This document shows positions 32,401 through 44,504 of a stretch of DNA of 64,000 nt, one piece after another. The notes under the pieces were generated by a model that was given only the letters and a program-made list of their open reading frames with translations, did not search any database and had not been told where the DNA came from. Location of the stretch: assembly GCF_947242115.1 (NCBI RefSeq), contig NC_074720.1:31720645-31784644 (forward strand), given 5' to 3'. A program made the position numbers and the translations under genes. Source of the stretch: Biomphalaria glabrata (lineage: Eukaryota > Mollusca > Gastropoda > Planorbidae). Position 1 is the first letter of the stretch. The number at the start of each line of letters is the position of its first letter.

Positions 32401-32897
32401 GATCTAGATCTAGCCCGTGAAATATTGTATCTGTTACAATGAAATGAAGCTGCCTTCTCTCTTTCATGCTCACTCTTTCTCTCTTTCCTTTTATTTCTCT
32501 CACACTGTTTCCACATTTCTCTCTACTTCTGTCTCTTTCTTATACAAATTATATAATTTTCCGAATAAAATTCTTCCTCTATCCCACTTCCCCTTCCCGA
32601 CAAAAAAAGCTAATGTTTGTCAAAAGGGGGGGGGGGGGCACTGGCAAATCCAGAAGGGGGGTAGGGACAATCCCCTCCCTCCCACTCGAGGGGGGGGGGG
32701 ACGAAGGTTATTAAAGAAATCACACAATTTGTATACGAATTTATTGGTTGTTAATAATATATAGGCTACTAATTATTTATATCTAAACCTAATTTTAGAT
32801 TATTTCGCCCCCTCTTGTTTACTGGCCGATTTGGTGAGATGGGGAGGTGGCGATGGCATCAATCCCGCCCCCACCATAAACTTTCAGTGGGTGGGGC
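32401..32897. other. No gene; C/T-rich and G-run sequence
   Basis: CTTTCTCTC-rich stretch, then G runs with TGGCAAATCCAGAAGGGG, which recalls a transposon end without an identifiable partner. Confidence 0.35.
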
Positions 32898-33887
32898 CAG
32901 TGGCGTCATTAGGATCGGTGTCACCCGTGCGGTTAGCTCGGGGTGTCACCACCCCTCCCCCCAAGAAAAATAATCTTCCCCTCAAAAACAAACATCTTTA
33001 TTTATTTTGAAAAATAAAACTGTAAGATAATAAATTGTTTTATGCTCGAAAAATGGTTTCAAATTCTATTTTGAAATGTCCGTTGTTTTTCACATTTTAT
33101 CAAATTTTCTTCGCCTTCTTCGTTCTCATTTTTATGCTGGAGTGTTCAGATGACTAGACCAATATTTGGGTAGAGAAACGGATAATAAGTGAAATTTAAG
33201 AGTTTGTATTAGAAAATAAATTCGTCTATATGCATTTTATTCATTCTTTACAACGTACAGAATTACTTAACGAGCTTTGCGTGTAGCAAAGTCATACAGT
33301 ATATCATGATAATTCTGAATCTACATAGATCACGCTCAATGGCAAGAATTACCAAAGGTTTCAATCTATCTTTGAGAATTGTTGACCTCAATTAATTCTT
33401 CTTTAGTTTTCTTTCTTTCACCAGATTACACAATTACGGCCAATGCATAATGCAGTTTTTATTTATCGTGCGTAGGATTGGCGTTTTCCATATTGAATGA
33501 CACCCCAAAATGACCATATTTGTTTATATATTTCCGTATATTTTAAGGACTTTTTCGTATATTTTGTAATATCAGGAGATTTCCAGCAGCTCCAGGTAAA
33601 TTGACAGGTAGGCGCTGGAAATCTGTTTTAAGTTATAATATGGTTTAATTTAATAATTTACACACCTAGAATTAGCGCGGGTCCTATGAAAGTGCGGGTC
33701 CTATGAAAGTGCGATGCCCAATGCGTTCGCATAGGTTGCAGTGGATCCGTTAGTGGGAAGGGGGGGGGCGTTTAAGACTAAAACTAGGAATGCTTTTTTG
33801 ATTCTTATGGAAATTGTTGTGATTACATGGACTCTTTTCGTATATAAAGCCAACACAACAGAAACCTTTACATAAATGGAACAGAAG
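32898..33887. other. Possible DNA transposon left end, otherwise nothing seen
   Basis: CAGTGGCGTCATTAGG followed by GTGTCACCCGTGCGG resembles the inverted end CTAGTGACGTTACTG at 41188-41202. A duplicated GGGTCCTATGAAAGTGCG lies near 33680-33712. No coding seen. Confidence 0.35.
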
Positions 33888-34105
33888 TGGGGCGCAGTGG
33901 TTGAGTGGTTAAGCGCTTCGCTTCCGAATCTGAGATCATGGGTTCAAATCTCGATGAAAACTTGGATTTTGAATTTATAAGCAATATTAGAATTTTTTTT
34001 TTTCTGTTTATCGCAATGTCGTGCTTTTTTGTGTTCTCTATACGCTATGATCCTATCACTTATCTGGACCATAGGAAAAGGGGTAGGGCGAGAAAGAAAA
34101 GGTAT
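33888..34105 (+). repeat. SINE, tRNA-derived
   Basis: A box GCAGTGGTTGAGTGGTTAAG, B box GGGTTCAAATCTC, then GAAAACTTGGATTTTG, as in SINE-A. The body is shorter and diverged. Lack of tRNA stem pairing argues against a real tRNA. Confidence 0.75.
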
Positions 34106-34111
34106 CTGGGT

Positions 34112-36167
34112 CATGGTCGTAGCCAGGGGGGGGGAACCCCCCCCCCGAAATGAAATCCCCCCCCCGGGGGGGGATTGGAATTTAGTGAATGATTTTTTGC
34201 TTTGATTTTGTTTATTTTAGGTGAGATTTTAATACTAAACTATCACTTGCCCTAGCCCTAGCCCCCCCCCCTATCAGGGGGGTTTTGAGTTTAAAACCCC
34301 TATCAGGGGGGTTTTGAGTTTAAAACCCCTTTAAAAGGGTTTTGAGTTTAAAACCCCCTACCAGGGGGGTTTGAGTTTAAAAACCCCCTACCAGGGGTTT
34401 TCGCAGTTTAATTCCCCTCTTCTATAACACAAAACAAAAAAAATGCAAACGACAATCCCCCAAATTTCACGCGCACAGTTAAGGAAGATTTGATTTTTAA
34501 CCCCCCTCCAAAATTTACGATAAACCCCCTCTTCAATATAAAAAAGAAAATTACACACTCAATACCCTGTATAAAAAAACGCAAATTACGCACTCAAAAT
34601 TTTATGAGCGTAGCTAAATGGGTTTTGACTCAGTTTTGAATTTAAACCCCCCTTCATGGGGGTTTTGAAGCTAAAAATACCTCTTCAATATGAAAAAAAT
34701 GTAAATTATACACTCAAAATGTTATGAGCTTAGCTAAATAGGTTTTGACTTAGTTTTGAGTTTAAACCCCCCTTCAGCTGGGTTTGAAAGTAAAAAATAC
34801 CTCTTTAATATTAAAAACAAAGCAAATTATACATTCAACATGTTATGAGTGTATTCAAAGGGGTTTTGAGTTTAAACCCTCCGCAATCGGGGTTTGAAGC
34901 TAAAAAATACATCTTCAATGTAAGAAAATAGCTAATTACGCACTCAAAATGCTATGAGCGTTGCCAAAAGAGTTTTGAGTTTAAACCTCCCTTCAGAGTG
35001 GTTTGATGCTAAAAAATACCTCTTCAATATAAAAAAAAAGTAAATTACACACTAAAATTATTTGAGCGTAGCCAAGACAATTGTGGGTTTTGATTTTAAA
35101 TCCCTCTCCTACAGATGGCTTTTTTAAAAGTTTAAAATCCCCCTGCAGAGCGTTTTGAGGTGGAAAACCTCTATCTTCAATATTTTTCTAAAGCAAACTA
35201 CAGTTACCAAATTCTATGACCGAAGCTTAATGGGGTTTTGAATTTAAAAAAAACAACATAACTCCAGAGATTTTTTAGTTTAAAACCCCAAACATATGAT
35301 TTTGACGATAAAACTTCACTTTTCGATATAAAATTTAAAGCAAAATACAGCCACTTAATTCCAAGAGCGTATTCAAGAGAGGTTACACATTTCTACCAGT
35401 GGCGGGGCTCAATTAATAAAGTGCAGTGAATAAAACACTAAAAGTGGCTCAACAAAAATGGCTAAGACAGATTTTAGGAGTCAGTTATAGAGATTGGGAC
35501 TAAATCAAGGAAATCCTTTGCCGAACTGGGAGTCAACTCTTTAGTAAGATTGTGACAGAGCGTCGCATGAGGTTTGCGGGACATGTTCTCCGACAAAATG
35601 AATTAGGCATAAGAAGAGTTGTGATGACATCCTAGTACAATTTAGCGCCACACATTCATGGATGTCCTCAGAGCAGGTGGGAAGAGGCCTCAGACATTAC
35701 CAGTGACAGATTTTTGTGGAAACAGCTTAACGGCAAATGCGTCGAACGGCGCGGGAGGGTCTAAGTCAGTAAGAATAGCACATTAGGTTTTTGAAATAAA
35801 ACTTTTTAATAGCAGGGAAATGTACCTAGATACCTCAGAATATGCATTTTGTTGGCTCTAAATATCAGAAATAGTGCTTGGCGACGGGGCTCCGCCCCGC
35901 GCTGGGGGAGCTTTTAGCGCTCCCCCAGACCCCATTGCTAGGAAATGGCGGGGAGTTTACAATTTTCCACTAACTCCAGGAAGAACATATTCTAGGGCAC
36001 AATAAGCGTCTTCCGAAAGAATGTAATAAAGATTATATACACACACACATACATACTTATAAATATATTTTTTTCGCGCGGGGTGGGGGGCGGTTTGGGA
36101 AGGGGTAGAAAAAAAATCCCCCCCTAACCCCCCACCCCCTCCGAAAAAAAATCCTGGCTACGATGGG
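34112..36167 (+). mobile_element. Hairpin-rich inverted-repeat element, copy B
   Basis: Begins CATGGTCGTAGCCAGGG and ends CCTGGCTACGATGGG, diverged versions of the termini of copy A. The first 350 bases hold stacked units such as GGGGTTTTGAGTTTAAAACCCC. Looser CCCCTT/GTTTTGA units are spaced through the next kilobase. The LINE-tail segment is on the plus strand at 35455-35775. G/C hairpins (GGGGGAGC...GCTCCCCC) lie at 35900-35935. Confidence 0.7.
35455..35775 (+). pseudogene. LINE C-terminal segment carried in copy B
   Basis: Reads ILGVSYRDW, then KIVTERRMRFAGHVLRQNEL, and later RWEEASDITSDRFLWKQLNG. These match the end of endonuclease-reverse transcriptase LINEs (RMRFAGHVLR block and the RWEEA tail). 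One or two frame changes are present. The same segment sits at the same relative place in copy A, so it was part of the element before it spread. Confidence 0.7.
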
Positions 36168-38257
36168 TGATCACTTTTTAAATGTATTTTTTTTAAAATA
36201 GGGAACGACCTTCTTGTTTTCTGATAAGATATTTTTGATGAGAAAAAAAGTTTTCCATCTGTTAGTTATTAAGTCTTAATACAGAAGCAGACAAAGCTTT
36301 GGTAATGTCTAATTTCTCAAATAAAAATACTACATGCAAATGAAATGTTTACTTTACGCCTTTTATAACTTTATCAAAAGCATTTACTTACGCTTAGGAA
36401 CAGCTAGCAGAGAAATGTAAGAAGTAAAAAAGGTTCGCAGAGTTACGAAAATTGAGAACCGCTGCATTAGAAGATATAATCTCATATATCAATTATCAAT
36501 AATGTCTTGTTTATTCATATATCATCGTAAAACTAATGTTATCGACTCAAATGATTCACCAAGTAATTAAATATTTTGATTTAAATCTCCAATTTACACC
36601 CAGAACTTAGACATGTCATCAATAGGCCTATATGTACACCAGTGTTTCCCAAACTTTTGAATTACGTGTACCCCTTTTTATAATTTTTGTAACGCCGACC
36701 CCCGCAAAATGTACTTGCACGAGAAGAATAAAATTGTTTTTCCTCATATGATAGATCATAAAATTCGGTTCCCTGGTTGTTAGTTTTAATCTGAGATGCT
36801 GTTTCACGTCTAAAAGTCTGTTCCAGACTTAATGTCTACAAATGCTGAAAAAGCAGCTTCACAGACAGATGAGGTTGGAAAAGGCAAAATGTATTTCAAA
36901 ACTTTTTCTGTTACAACCGAATACACATGCTACGTTTGAGACCGGTACAGTGCTAAAGTACACGTCTTATGTTTATTGATCAGAAAAAAAGTGCTCTTCT
37001 TTTGCTTGCGACAAACCTTCTGGTATGAATGTTGTGTTAATTTTAAATGTTATCCATTTAAAAATATCTGTTTAAATCACAAAGATAGTTTTTAAAGCTC
37101 ATATGTAAACATTCAAAATACAGCATCAATTTTAGAAGTCGAACTTCATTGTTACAAGTTCATGAAGAAAGGGAGACTAGTCACTTCTACATTATTAACT
37201 CCCCTTTGCCATAAATTTAGTTTGGCGATGGCACCGTGAAACAATGAATTCTTCTTCCCCATGTAGCGATAAGCTGAGGCAATTTAAAACAGAGAATACA
37301 TCCGCAAAGTATGCTACTTTACAAAGACATTTCCAGTCATGCAAACAATTTCTCAACTCAAATCTACCAATAAGAAAACATTGAAGTTCATGTCAAAGGT
37401 GACATGATCACTACAGTACACACATACAACTCATTGGCCAACGCAACTCAGAAGTTACGTTTGACTACTTTCTGTTTCTTCAAATAGGCTACTAGCGCAA
37501 AACAGTCGTGCAATCAAAGAATGACATTTAATGGGTATCTATTTTCACACTTTCATCCAAAACTTTCTATAGATCTGTGGACATCGTACATTTTGCCCAA
37601 GACTCTCTGTGTATGCAACAATGTGTGGATTTGACATTTAGGCAACATTTTGAATTCCTACCATATTTTTGCTCTATCTCTGTTGTTGTTTTTTTCAACA
37701 CATCTATTCCTATCAACATTGTTCTCTTGCATACTATTTTCATAACATTAAAGATATATTCATCTATTGTGTGAACAACTGGTAAAATAAAAATTTCTTA
37801 ATTATTTGTTCGTATCTGATAAATGCCATAGATTAGCGACATTCAACACATGATTATGTAGGGCCTACTTTTTTTTTTAAAGATGAAAAAAAAAAAAAAC
37901 CGGTAATTTGTACATATATAAAATAAAATAGTCTTGTTTGTAACAAATAAATAATAATTATTATAGGCTTGGAGATTAAGCGTTTATGGAAGTTATAAAA
38001 AAAACAAAAATATATCCATTATTATATCAATGGAGGGGATACTATAAAATGACCTCGAAGATACATCCATGGCCCTTAAGTTTACAGAGAACATTCTCGT
38101 TGCCTGTTAGAGGACGGTACTGCTGCAGACCTGCCACATCACCAGAAATTCCTTAGTGGGAACAGGTGAAGGGACTACAATGAATTTTTTTTATCTTTAA
38201 CAAAACTGAACCCTGGCAGAGCCAGAGAATGAATACTCTTTTGTTTCTAATATAATA
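36168..38257. other. hAT end relics, otherwise no gene
   Basis: 36440-36464 ends AATTGAGAACCGCTG, the right terminus of the hAT family seen whole at 50673-50863. 36634 begins CAGTGTTTCCCAAACTTTTG, a left hAT-type terminus followed by hAT-like debris to about 37400. No partner ends or transposase could be placed. The rest is AT-rich. Confidence 0.4.
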
Positions 38258-38308
38258 ATAATAAGAAGAAGAAGAAGAAAGAGAAGAAGAAGAAGAAATA
38301 ATAAGAAC
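38258..38308. repeat. (GAA)n/(AAT)n microsatellite
   Basis: Trinucleotide runs of AAG and AAT. Confidence 0.9.
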
Positions 38309-38557
38309 CGTGCTATCTAATATACGTTTTTCGCAAAAATATTACGTTTCATTTTCACTACTAAATTCTTATTCGACTTAATAGTTTCAAAACGTCTTAC
38401 CTCGACTGGGTGACCTCTGATTTAGAACAGATGTGTTATAGTAGACAATGGTGGGTCTACGTGGCAATATGAAGACATCACGAGACTAACTCTACAGCCA
38501 TTGGTAAACTTTGCGAACAGTTCTGAATATAATATTATAGTTCTAATCAGTAAAGAC

Positions 38558-38597
38558 ATGAGATCTGTAAGTGTAGCCTTGATGGTGATCTTTTTCG
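38558..38597 (+). CDS. C-type lectin-like gene, exon 1 (signal peptide)
   Basis: ATG followed by MRSVSVALMVIFF and a strong donor TTCG|GTAAGT in phase 1. This is a positively charged residue plus hydrophobic core, as in secretory signal peptides. Joined in phase to exon 2 it gives IFFVQGEDTKC, with a natural cleavage region after VQG. The protein would be secreted. The exon is only 40 coding bases, so its call rests on the donor, the phase match and the signal-like content. The upstream promoter is not recognisable. Confidence 0.65.
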
Positions 38598-39884
38598 GTA
38601 AGTAACTATAGTGTTGGCATTGGGCGTGGAAAGATAGATGGTTCATTCTTCAAGTAAACGCTCATATTTTGTATGTCTAGTTCTTTCTAAACAGACTAGT
38701 TAGCTTTTGTTGCATTAATCGCACTATATCTTGCTGAATATTGGTTGCTATTCAGTTAAGTTTGCCACGAAAGGTCTAACCTAAAGTGTCAACCATTGAT
38801 TCTCTTCTTATTTCTTACTACAGTTTATGGCCTTCTTCCAGTTACAGTGAGTTATGTAATGCACTTTACTTCTATAATATGAAACAATGCTTATTGAGAG
38901 TTGTTTTATATTATAATTATATATAATCCACTTATATACATAGAAAATGATTTTTTTTTTGTGTGTAATGAAAAGTACCAATTTTATTTAAAACGTAAGT
39001 AGCAACGATGCAACCTTAAGTAAATTACAATGTTTTTTTTTTCTTTTTCTGGATTTCAAATTGAAAACGTATCAATCATTTACAATTAATGTCTTTAACG
39101 ATTTCATTTTTAATAAATGTGCCCGTTGTGAAAGTGTCGTCTGTTCATTGTCAAACGAGTTATTATTTATGGTAAAGAAAAAGTTTAATTAGCCACCAAT
39201 TTGTCAATAATTTAAAAGTAAGGCTACTCTTATGTATCTTTGGCCTTCTAGGACATCTTCCCCTGCAAAAACAAAACAAAAAAAAAATAAAGCAAAGAGA
39301 AGTAAAATAAAAGACATCTGGCAACGGATCTTAAGATGCACCTCTAAAGGCTATAATATTAGAACGAAAACATTATTTCCATTGTACCCAAAATTTTAGG
39401 CAAGAAGCATTTTCTGAAAAGAATGTTGACCACATTGATTAAGTGAATGTTATACACATTTATTAAATAGCTTTTCTGTTGGTTCTTAAAATTTCCTGTA
39501 CTCCCTTATGGCTCCATACACCGACTCTGCATTGTTTTATATCCCTGAGTTCGACATACCATACATTCAAGCTCACTTCTTTCTAGACATTTTAACTAAT
39601 GAAACTAAATAGATCTCACCAGATTTTTTCTTCCTTCAAAACTTCTAACGTATGAATCTGATCAGTGACACTATGTCAGGTGTGCACTATGTCAGGTGTG
39701 CTGTCAAACAAAATACAAAGGTGCTTACAGTAATTTTAACTCTTATAAATATTTCTTTTACGTGGTTTTCTAAAACATTAAACAACTTTTCAACATTATA
39801 AATACACTTTCAGTTATGGGTTTTATTCACACAACATTTCCACCATCTTATGGAAGTTCTATATTCAATAAAGGCTAAATAAAT

Positions 39885-40216
39885 GAGAATTGGGACAGTT
39901 GCTTTCCCAATTACAAGAAAATGACGCCTATTATAATCTATCTCGACAGGACCAACGCATAATTTTGTGACTCAGAACCGGACACAACAGAATGAGACAA
40001 CAGATGTTCTGAAAGCTAAAAGTAGGGAGTAGCGAAAACTGCCGATGTGGAGCATCACCAGAGAATGCTGACCATGTCCTTCAAAGCTGCATACTATATT
40101 AAGAGGCCCAAACAAGACTCTGGCCCTAAAACTCTCCTGAAAAATAAAAACTATACGGAGAACTGCCTGATCTTGAGACCTCCGACAAGTAAAATGAGAA
40201 CGAAGAAGAAGAAATA
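39885..40216 (+). mobile_element. LINE 3' tail, zinc-knuckle-like type
   Basis: Reads DQRIIL, LRTGHNRMRQQMF, CRCGASPENADHVLQSC, then KLYGELPDLE, with stops between. This is the common mollusc LINE ending (LRTGHNRL...CPCG...TAEHxLQxC...KLYGxLEDL). It ends in a GAAGAAGAA tail. Degenerate copy. Confidence 0.7.
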
Positions 40217-40559
40217 AAAACTCATAGTTAATATGGTCACGAAATGTCAAATATTCTAATTTGATAGAAACAATCTTTGCAATGTATCCTTCAATTGTTT
40301 TTCTTCTTTACATCAATCATAGCAACGACTTTCTTATTAATTTTATTAGTAGTCGGATGCCCTTGTATTCCCATTTTTCAATCCTAATGACTATTCTCCA
40401 TGCGTCTTTTGATATTTCAACTTCGGAATTTTTTCCACCTCTTATTAAGTTACTATTTTTTATTTCATTTCTATAGAAATAATTGAAAATAGTTGACAAT
40501 AAAAAACATAGAACTTCATACTATTAAGTGACTAAATCATCCCTCAATAGGAAGCATTA

Positions 40560-40870
40560 GAACCATTCTTTTAACAACTGGCACGTACTTTTTCCTTTTG
40601 TGAAATTGGCACAAGACAAAAAGAAACTATCCCCTAAAATATTTAAGTCTATATCATTCGACTGATTCATTGTAACATTTCCTTCATCTTGGCTAGAGTT
40701 TCTTTTACATTCAACATCGGAAATTACATCATCATCTCCAGAAATCTCAATTGCCACTTATTGACTTGCCAATTCTACAAAATTTACATTAATTCCATGT
40801 GAGATTTCGATAACATTAACTGTCTGAAGAATGTCTTCATTTGTTGAACAGTGATTATTAGTTGCCATTC
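40560..40870 (-). pseudogene. Decayed transposon-like frame, unrecognised
   Basis: From an ATG near 40866 the minus strand reads MATNNHCSTNEDILQTVNVI, then, after one stop, AIEISGDDDVISDVECKR and a further stretch to LLKEWF. It is acidic and low in hydrophobics. The possible transposon end CAGTAACGTCACTAGG lies about 330 bp upstream on the same strand, so it may be the N-terminal region of a DNA-transposon protein. No family motif confirms this. Confidence 0.3.
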
Positions 40871-41187
40871 TGATAGAACGATGATAGCTACTATGTCAAT
40901 AGATTCGATAAAAACATTGTTCAAAATCTAAGCAGTATTTACGTACATGCAGCTAATATACAGCTGAAATTAAGGTTTGACATCTGCTTTTGATATAAAA
41001 TATGATTTAATTAATGTTTTGGACTATTCGTAGAATTTCATTAAAAAATTAAAATATGTTTAGCCGAAATATTTAAAAAAATGTATATAGATCAATAACA
41101 TGTTGAAATATTTAGCAACTAACACTTACTTTTTTTTAATTGTCAGTTATTCCATACGTGATTTTTTTTCACTCTGACCGCACCCCC

Positions 41188-41202
41188 CTAGTGACGTTAC
41201 TG
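41188..41202. other. Possible DNA transposon terminus
   Basis: CTAGTGACGTTACTG; its complement resembles the terminus at 32898. No target duplication was identified. Confidence 0.3.
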
Positions 41203-41253
41203 CTTTGTAACCTTGTTTATATTTTGTTTGTTAATTATTGTATAAATGTTTAG

Positions 41254-41469
41254 TCCAAGGTGAAGACACCAAATGTAACTCATCAAGGCACAGTCGACAA
41301 GTCATCAAAGAGAGAAACAAAAGATACTCAACAATAGGCATATGGGATGTAAAATGTCACCGGAATGAAGGTTTCGTCATTGAAAGACAAGCAGACGTCA
41401 AAATGTGTCTCTTTTGGGGTCTCACTAGAGATTTTAAAATCTTTTCCGCTGCCAAAGCAGATTGTGAAG
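41254..41469 (+). CDS. C-type lectin-like gene, exon 2
   Basis: 216 bases, phase 1 at both ends, between acceptor GTTTAG and donor GAAG|GTTTTT. It encodes QGEDTKCNSSRHSRQVIKER, then STIGIWDVKCHRNEGFVIER, and finally MCLFWGLTRDFKIFSAAKAD followed by CE. The end is the first half of a C-type lectin fold: a Cys-Leu start, an aromatic strand, and the helix with xxAKADCE where the first core cysteine sits. The preceding segment, with two more cysteines, is a short N-terminal extension. The donor has a long T run and is weaker than the others. Joining to exon 3 is exact in phase, giving KADCEAKGARLGVF, which is what lectin domains show. Confidence 0.75.
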
Positions 41470-41586
41470 GTTTTTTTTTTTTAATATTTAAATTTCTAAC
41501 AAGAAAATAAAAAAAAAAAACTTTTTAAAAAGTTTATATTAAATGTAAAATTATGATAGTGTATCAATTATTTTGGTTATGTATAG

Positions 41587-41588
41587 TC

Positions 41589-41622
<34 letters not shown>
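41587..41622. repeat. (TA)n microsatellite
   Basis: TA run. Confidence 0.95.
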
Positions 41623-41624
<2 letters not shown>

Positions 41625-41807
41625 TCTACACATATCCATAATAACAGTACAAAATCTGTGCGAAATTAAAATAGTTTAACCAATTGTTTTTGTTTAGCTT
41701 TTGTCTTAGCTTTGTCAATGCTCTATGTTCATGTCACGTGAGAATATTGTCATTATTATTACCATGATCGCTTTTAAATGCATTTATAAAAAAAATTACA
41801 AATTTGA

Positions 41808-41936
41808 ACGACCTGGATTCAAACTCAAGGGCTCTAGTCTCCTCAAATTACATTTAGCTGACTAACTAACCACTGTACCAGACAAGTGCTTATGAAAATA
41901 GAAGGTTTTCTATTTATCTATTGTTAGTTTCAAACT
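41808..41936 (-). repeat. tRNA-like part of repeat D2
   Basis: The minus strand has TGGTACAGTGGTTAGTTAG (A-box-like) and GAGTTTGAATCC (B box), followed by GGTCGTTC. It matches the complement of 95-205. Confidence 0.7.
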
Positions 41937-42510
41937 TTCTCTCTGTGGCGTTTTACGTCTCGAGAAACAATCTTTTCCTTTTGCATCTTCTAGTGTGACT
42001 AAAGAGGCCAATCCTTGATACAAAGCTGCGGTCACATGTTGGGCATATGTAATCACCATGCGCCGTTGCATTTTCACCCTTCTTTCTGCTTCTGTTGTGT
42101 ATGGCATCTGCAATCCGAGAACCTTCCTTTATGCTCTCTCTCCATGTGGATCTATCCAGAGCCACTTTTCCTCAGCTTCTAGTGTAGATTTTGAAGAGCT
42201 TCATGTCACGTTTGCATACATTCCTATACCTGCGGCTCTCCTGCTTCCTGTTAGATCGCCATACAGAATGTCTTGTGGAAGTCGACCTACTGGCATTCTA
42301 TGAACGTGGCCATGCCAGCCAAGGCGTCTGCTGCTGATAAACACAGCGGATGTCCTGGCACCTTGCTCTTCGTAGCACTTCCTCATTGGTTATTTTATCT
42401 TGACACATTATTTCAAAGATCCCCCATTCAGCTTTTTTTTTCCTGCCATGAGTAGATTGACCATGTTTCACTTCCGTATAGCAAAGTGCTTATCACACAG
42501 ATCTGTATAC
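41937..42510 (-). pseudogene. LINE-1 3' end, 5'-truncated older copy
   Basis: Minus strand: YGSETWS, QDKITNEEVLRRA, CKRDMKLFKI, then ALDRSTWRESIKEGSR, and HGDYICPTCDRSFVSRIGLF, ending in the family 3' tail ACGTAAAACGCCACAGAG. This is the same family as 15552-18919, with the same Cys/His ending, but with deletions and frameshifts, so it is older. It is 5'-truncated, as LINE copies commonly are. Confidence 0.85.
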
Positions 42511-42903
42511 TAAGGCGTTAGTATTTAGTCAGCAATATGTATATATAACTTAATACGCTAGATAACTGTATATAATGTTTTTAATTAGCATTTTACTGTA
42601 TCATAAGAATTAGCAATTTCTGAAGCTAATTTTACGAATATTTTACAAATGTAATATGATAATACATCATAACATTTCACTACAAATTTACAGTTGTACT
42701 TAATGCGAAATATAATGCTACGGAACTGTCAAACCAGTTTACTAGTTGTTAACCTTGTGATTGTTTTCAAATTCCAGTCAGTCAGCATCGATTTGTTCTT
42801 ACCCTTGTTTATCTTCAAACAATAAAAATTGCTAGTGCTGGCTACATGACCCCAATAATGTGAAAGTTTAGAAGCAATGTTTTGTAGTTTTTGTGTGTGG
42901 AAA
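42511..42903. other. No gene seen
   Basis: AT-rich intron sequence. Confidence 0.4.
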
Positions 42904-43951
42904 AACAGCTTCTAACGCTCATAAAACTCCTTCGGAAGAACTGACTGGAGTTATCTTTCTAGTCAGGTCATGATTTACTTGGAGTTATGTCCTTTGGAGC
43001 TGAATCAGCTTCAGCACTTACTAGTGAACTTTAAGGGTATTAAAAACTGGTTCCTTGTTCTTGACGTCTTAAAATTTGATTTCGAATTCCACAATCAAGG
43101 AATCCAAAAAAAAAAACGTCTTATAGCCTACTTTTAAACCAATTCACTAGAAATATTATTAACAAGGTCAGTCAATGTGCATAACATAAACATTTATTCC
43201 TAGAGATCCCACGCTCATTTCAGCAACTCGCCCATGCTAAACCAGCTGATACTACTGTGGTTCAAACATTGGAATGTTATGTCTCCAAATATCTCAGCAC
43301 TTCTCGGAACTGTCTGTGATATATATTGTTAGTTCTAATAAGTTTGTTATTCAATGCAGTATTACACTAACTTTCTCGTTTAGAGATTATGGTTGTGATA
43401 TTCTTCTTTAATTTAATAACAAACCTTTTGTTTTTCTCAGTCAAAGCTCGGGCACCATCAGTTGTTACACTCGGCATCTTGCTCCATGCCAACCCAACAT
43501 TTTCTTCATAGTATTGAATAAATACTGACCTGAATTAGTGTCTTCGACTGAATGTTTCGAAATATTACCAATAAGAATAATCTTCGTTTACTTTATACTT
43601 TGTAGAATTACTTGTAGGGACAATGTTTCTTTAGCCTCTTCGTCATAAGTGATAAGAATCAAAAGTTTCAATAATTTATAAAGATATTTAAAATTATGTA
43701 TTTTTTAAATATTGTTACGAAAATTGTATGCTGTATTCGTTGTCGTTAATATATTTACACGTGCTTGTGACTCTCCCGTAAGAATGTGTTAACGAAATGT
43801 GTGTTGTATAGTCATTCAGTGGATTAAAGCCATACTAAGCAAACATGGTTTATAATCTGTGAAAATACCTGATTTTTGTAGGCGTCCTCGGCCGCATGAA
43901 ACAGTCCGGCGGGCCGCATGTGGCCCGCGGGCCGTAATTTGCCGACCCCTG
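42904..43951 (-). pseudogene. hAT transposase remnant, copy 1
   Basis: Right terminus GTAATTTGCCGACCCCTG, preceded by CG-rich GGCCCGCGGGCC, is hAT-type. The minus strand encodes VGLAWSKMPSVTTDGARALT, the conserved W..V.SVTTDGAxxMxG block of SCAND3-like hAT transposases, and later NHIYHRQFREVL-like text with stops. It is a sister of the copy at 44739-45752: the two share long colinear blocks. The left terminus was not found, so it is truncated or deleted. Confidence 0.7.
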
Positions 43952-44084
43952 TAGTAGATGAAGCCGAGAGGACAGGAAAGAGCTTGGAAGCCATAAAAAA
44001 ACTAGCAAGAGACCGTGGAGAGTGGCGTGTAATTATTGAGGCCCTATGTTCCACGAGGAACGCAAAGGAATAATGATGATGATG
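43952..44084 (+). pseudogene. LINE C-terminal tail beside hAT terminus
   Basis: Reads DEAERTGKSLEAIKKLARDR, then GEWRVIIEALCSTRNAKE and a stop, followed by an ATG-repeat tail. This is the end of an RTE/CR1-type LINE (the DRxxWRxxVxALCSTR ending). Its start, ATGAAGCC, would follow directly on the minus-strand fragment at 44505 (RTWRCSIL), so the two appear to be halves of one LINE now lying in opposite orientation. Confidence 0.7.
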
Positions 44085-44504
44085 ATGAATCTGTATTTCC
44101 ATACTTAAAAAAAATTTGTAAGAATAGTTGGATACTGACTGACTGTAATTTGACAGCAGTTACAAGAATAACAATCAGTAAGCTAGTTTCACAGTTCCGG
44201 AACATCATGCACGAGTGTAAACATTTCAATACTTCACATTAAGTAAAATTAAACATTTGTGGTGAAATGTTGTGGTGAAAACAGACAATAACAAAATGTT
44301 TAAATAAATATTCGTAAAATTAGTTTCAGAAATCGCTAACTTTTGTTGTGATTCCTCAATTGGGAGCGTAAAGAATGAAATTTAAATGTAAAGTACATTA
44401 CACACAATTAGCTAGCGTATTTTTTAAAGTTGTAAATATGCGGCTCCCCCATTCCAAAATTTTTTTCAATGCGGCCCTCGATACAAAAAGGTTGCCCACC
44501 CCTG
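44085..44504. mobile_element. hAT-type terminus, third copy
   Basis: Ends GCGGCCCTCGATACAAAAAG, then GTTGCCCACCCCTG, a hAT right terminus. The body to its left is AT-rich with no coding; its left end is unplaced. Confidence 0.55.

Larger units (their letters stand above)
38598..41253. other. Intron 1 of the lectin gene
   Basis: 2.66 kb, AT-rich. It contains a LINE tail at 39885-40216 and a decayed minus-strand frame at 40560-40870. It ends at acceptor AAATGTTTAG. Confidence 0.6.

Noticed and set aside
38816-38839. Mini-exon between lectin exons 1 and 2 (after TTTCTTACTACAG, before GTGAGT)
   Set aside because: Its length would put exon 2 out of frame and meet a stop. Direct joining of exons 1 and 2 gives a continuous phase-1 frame.
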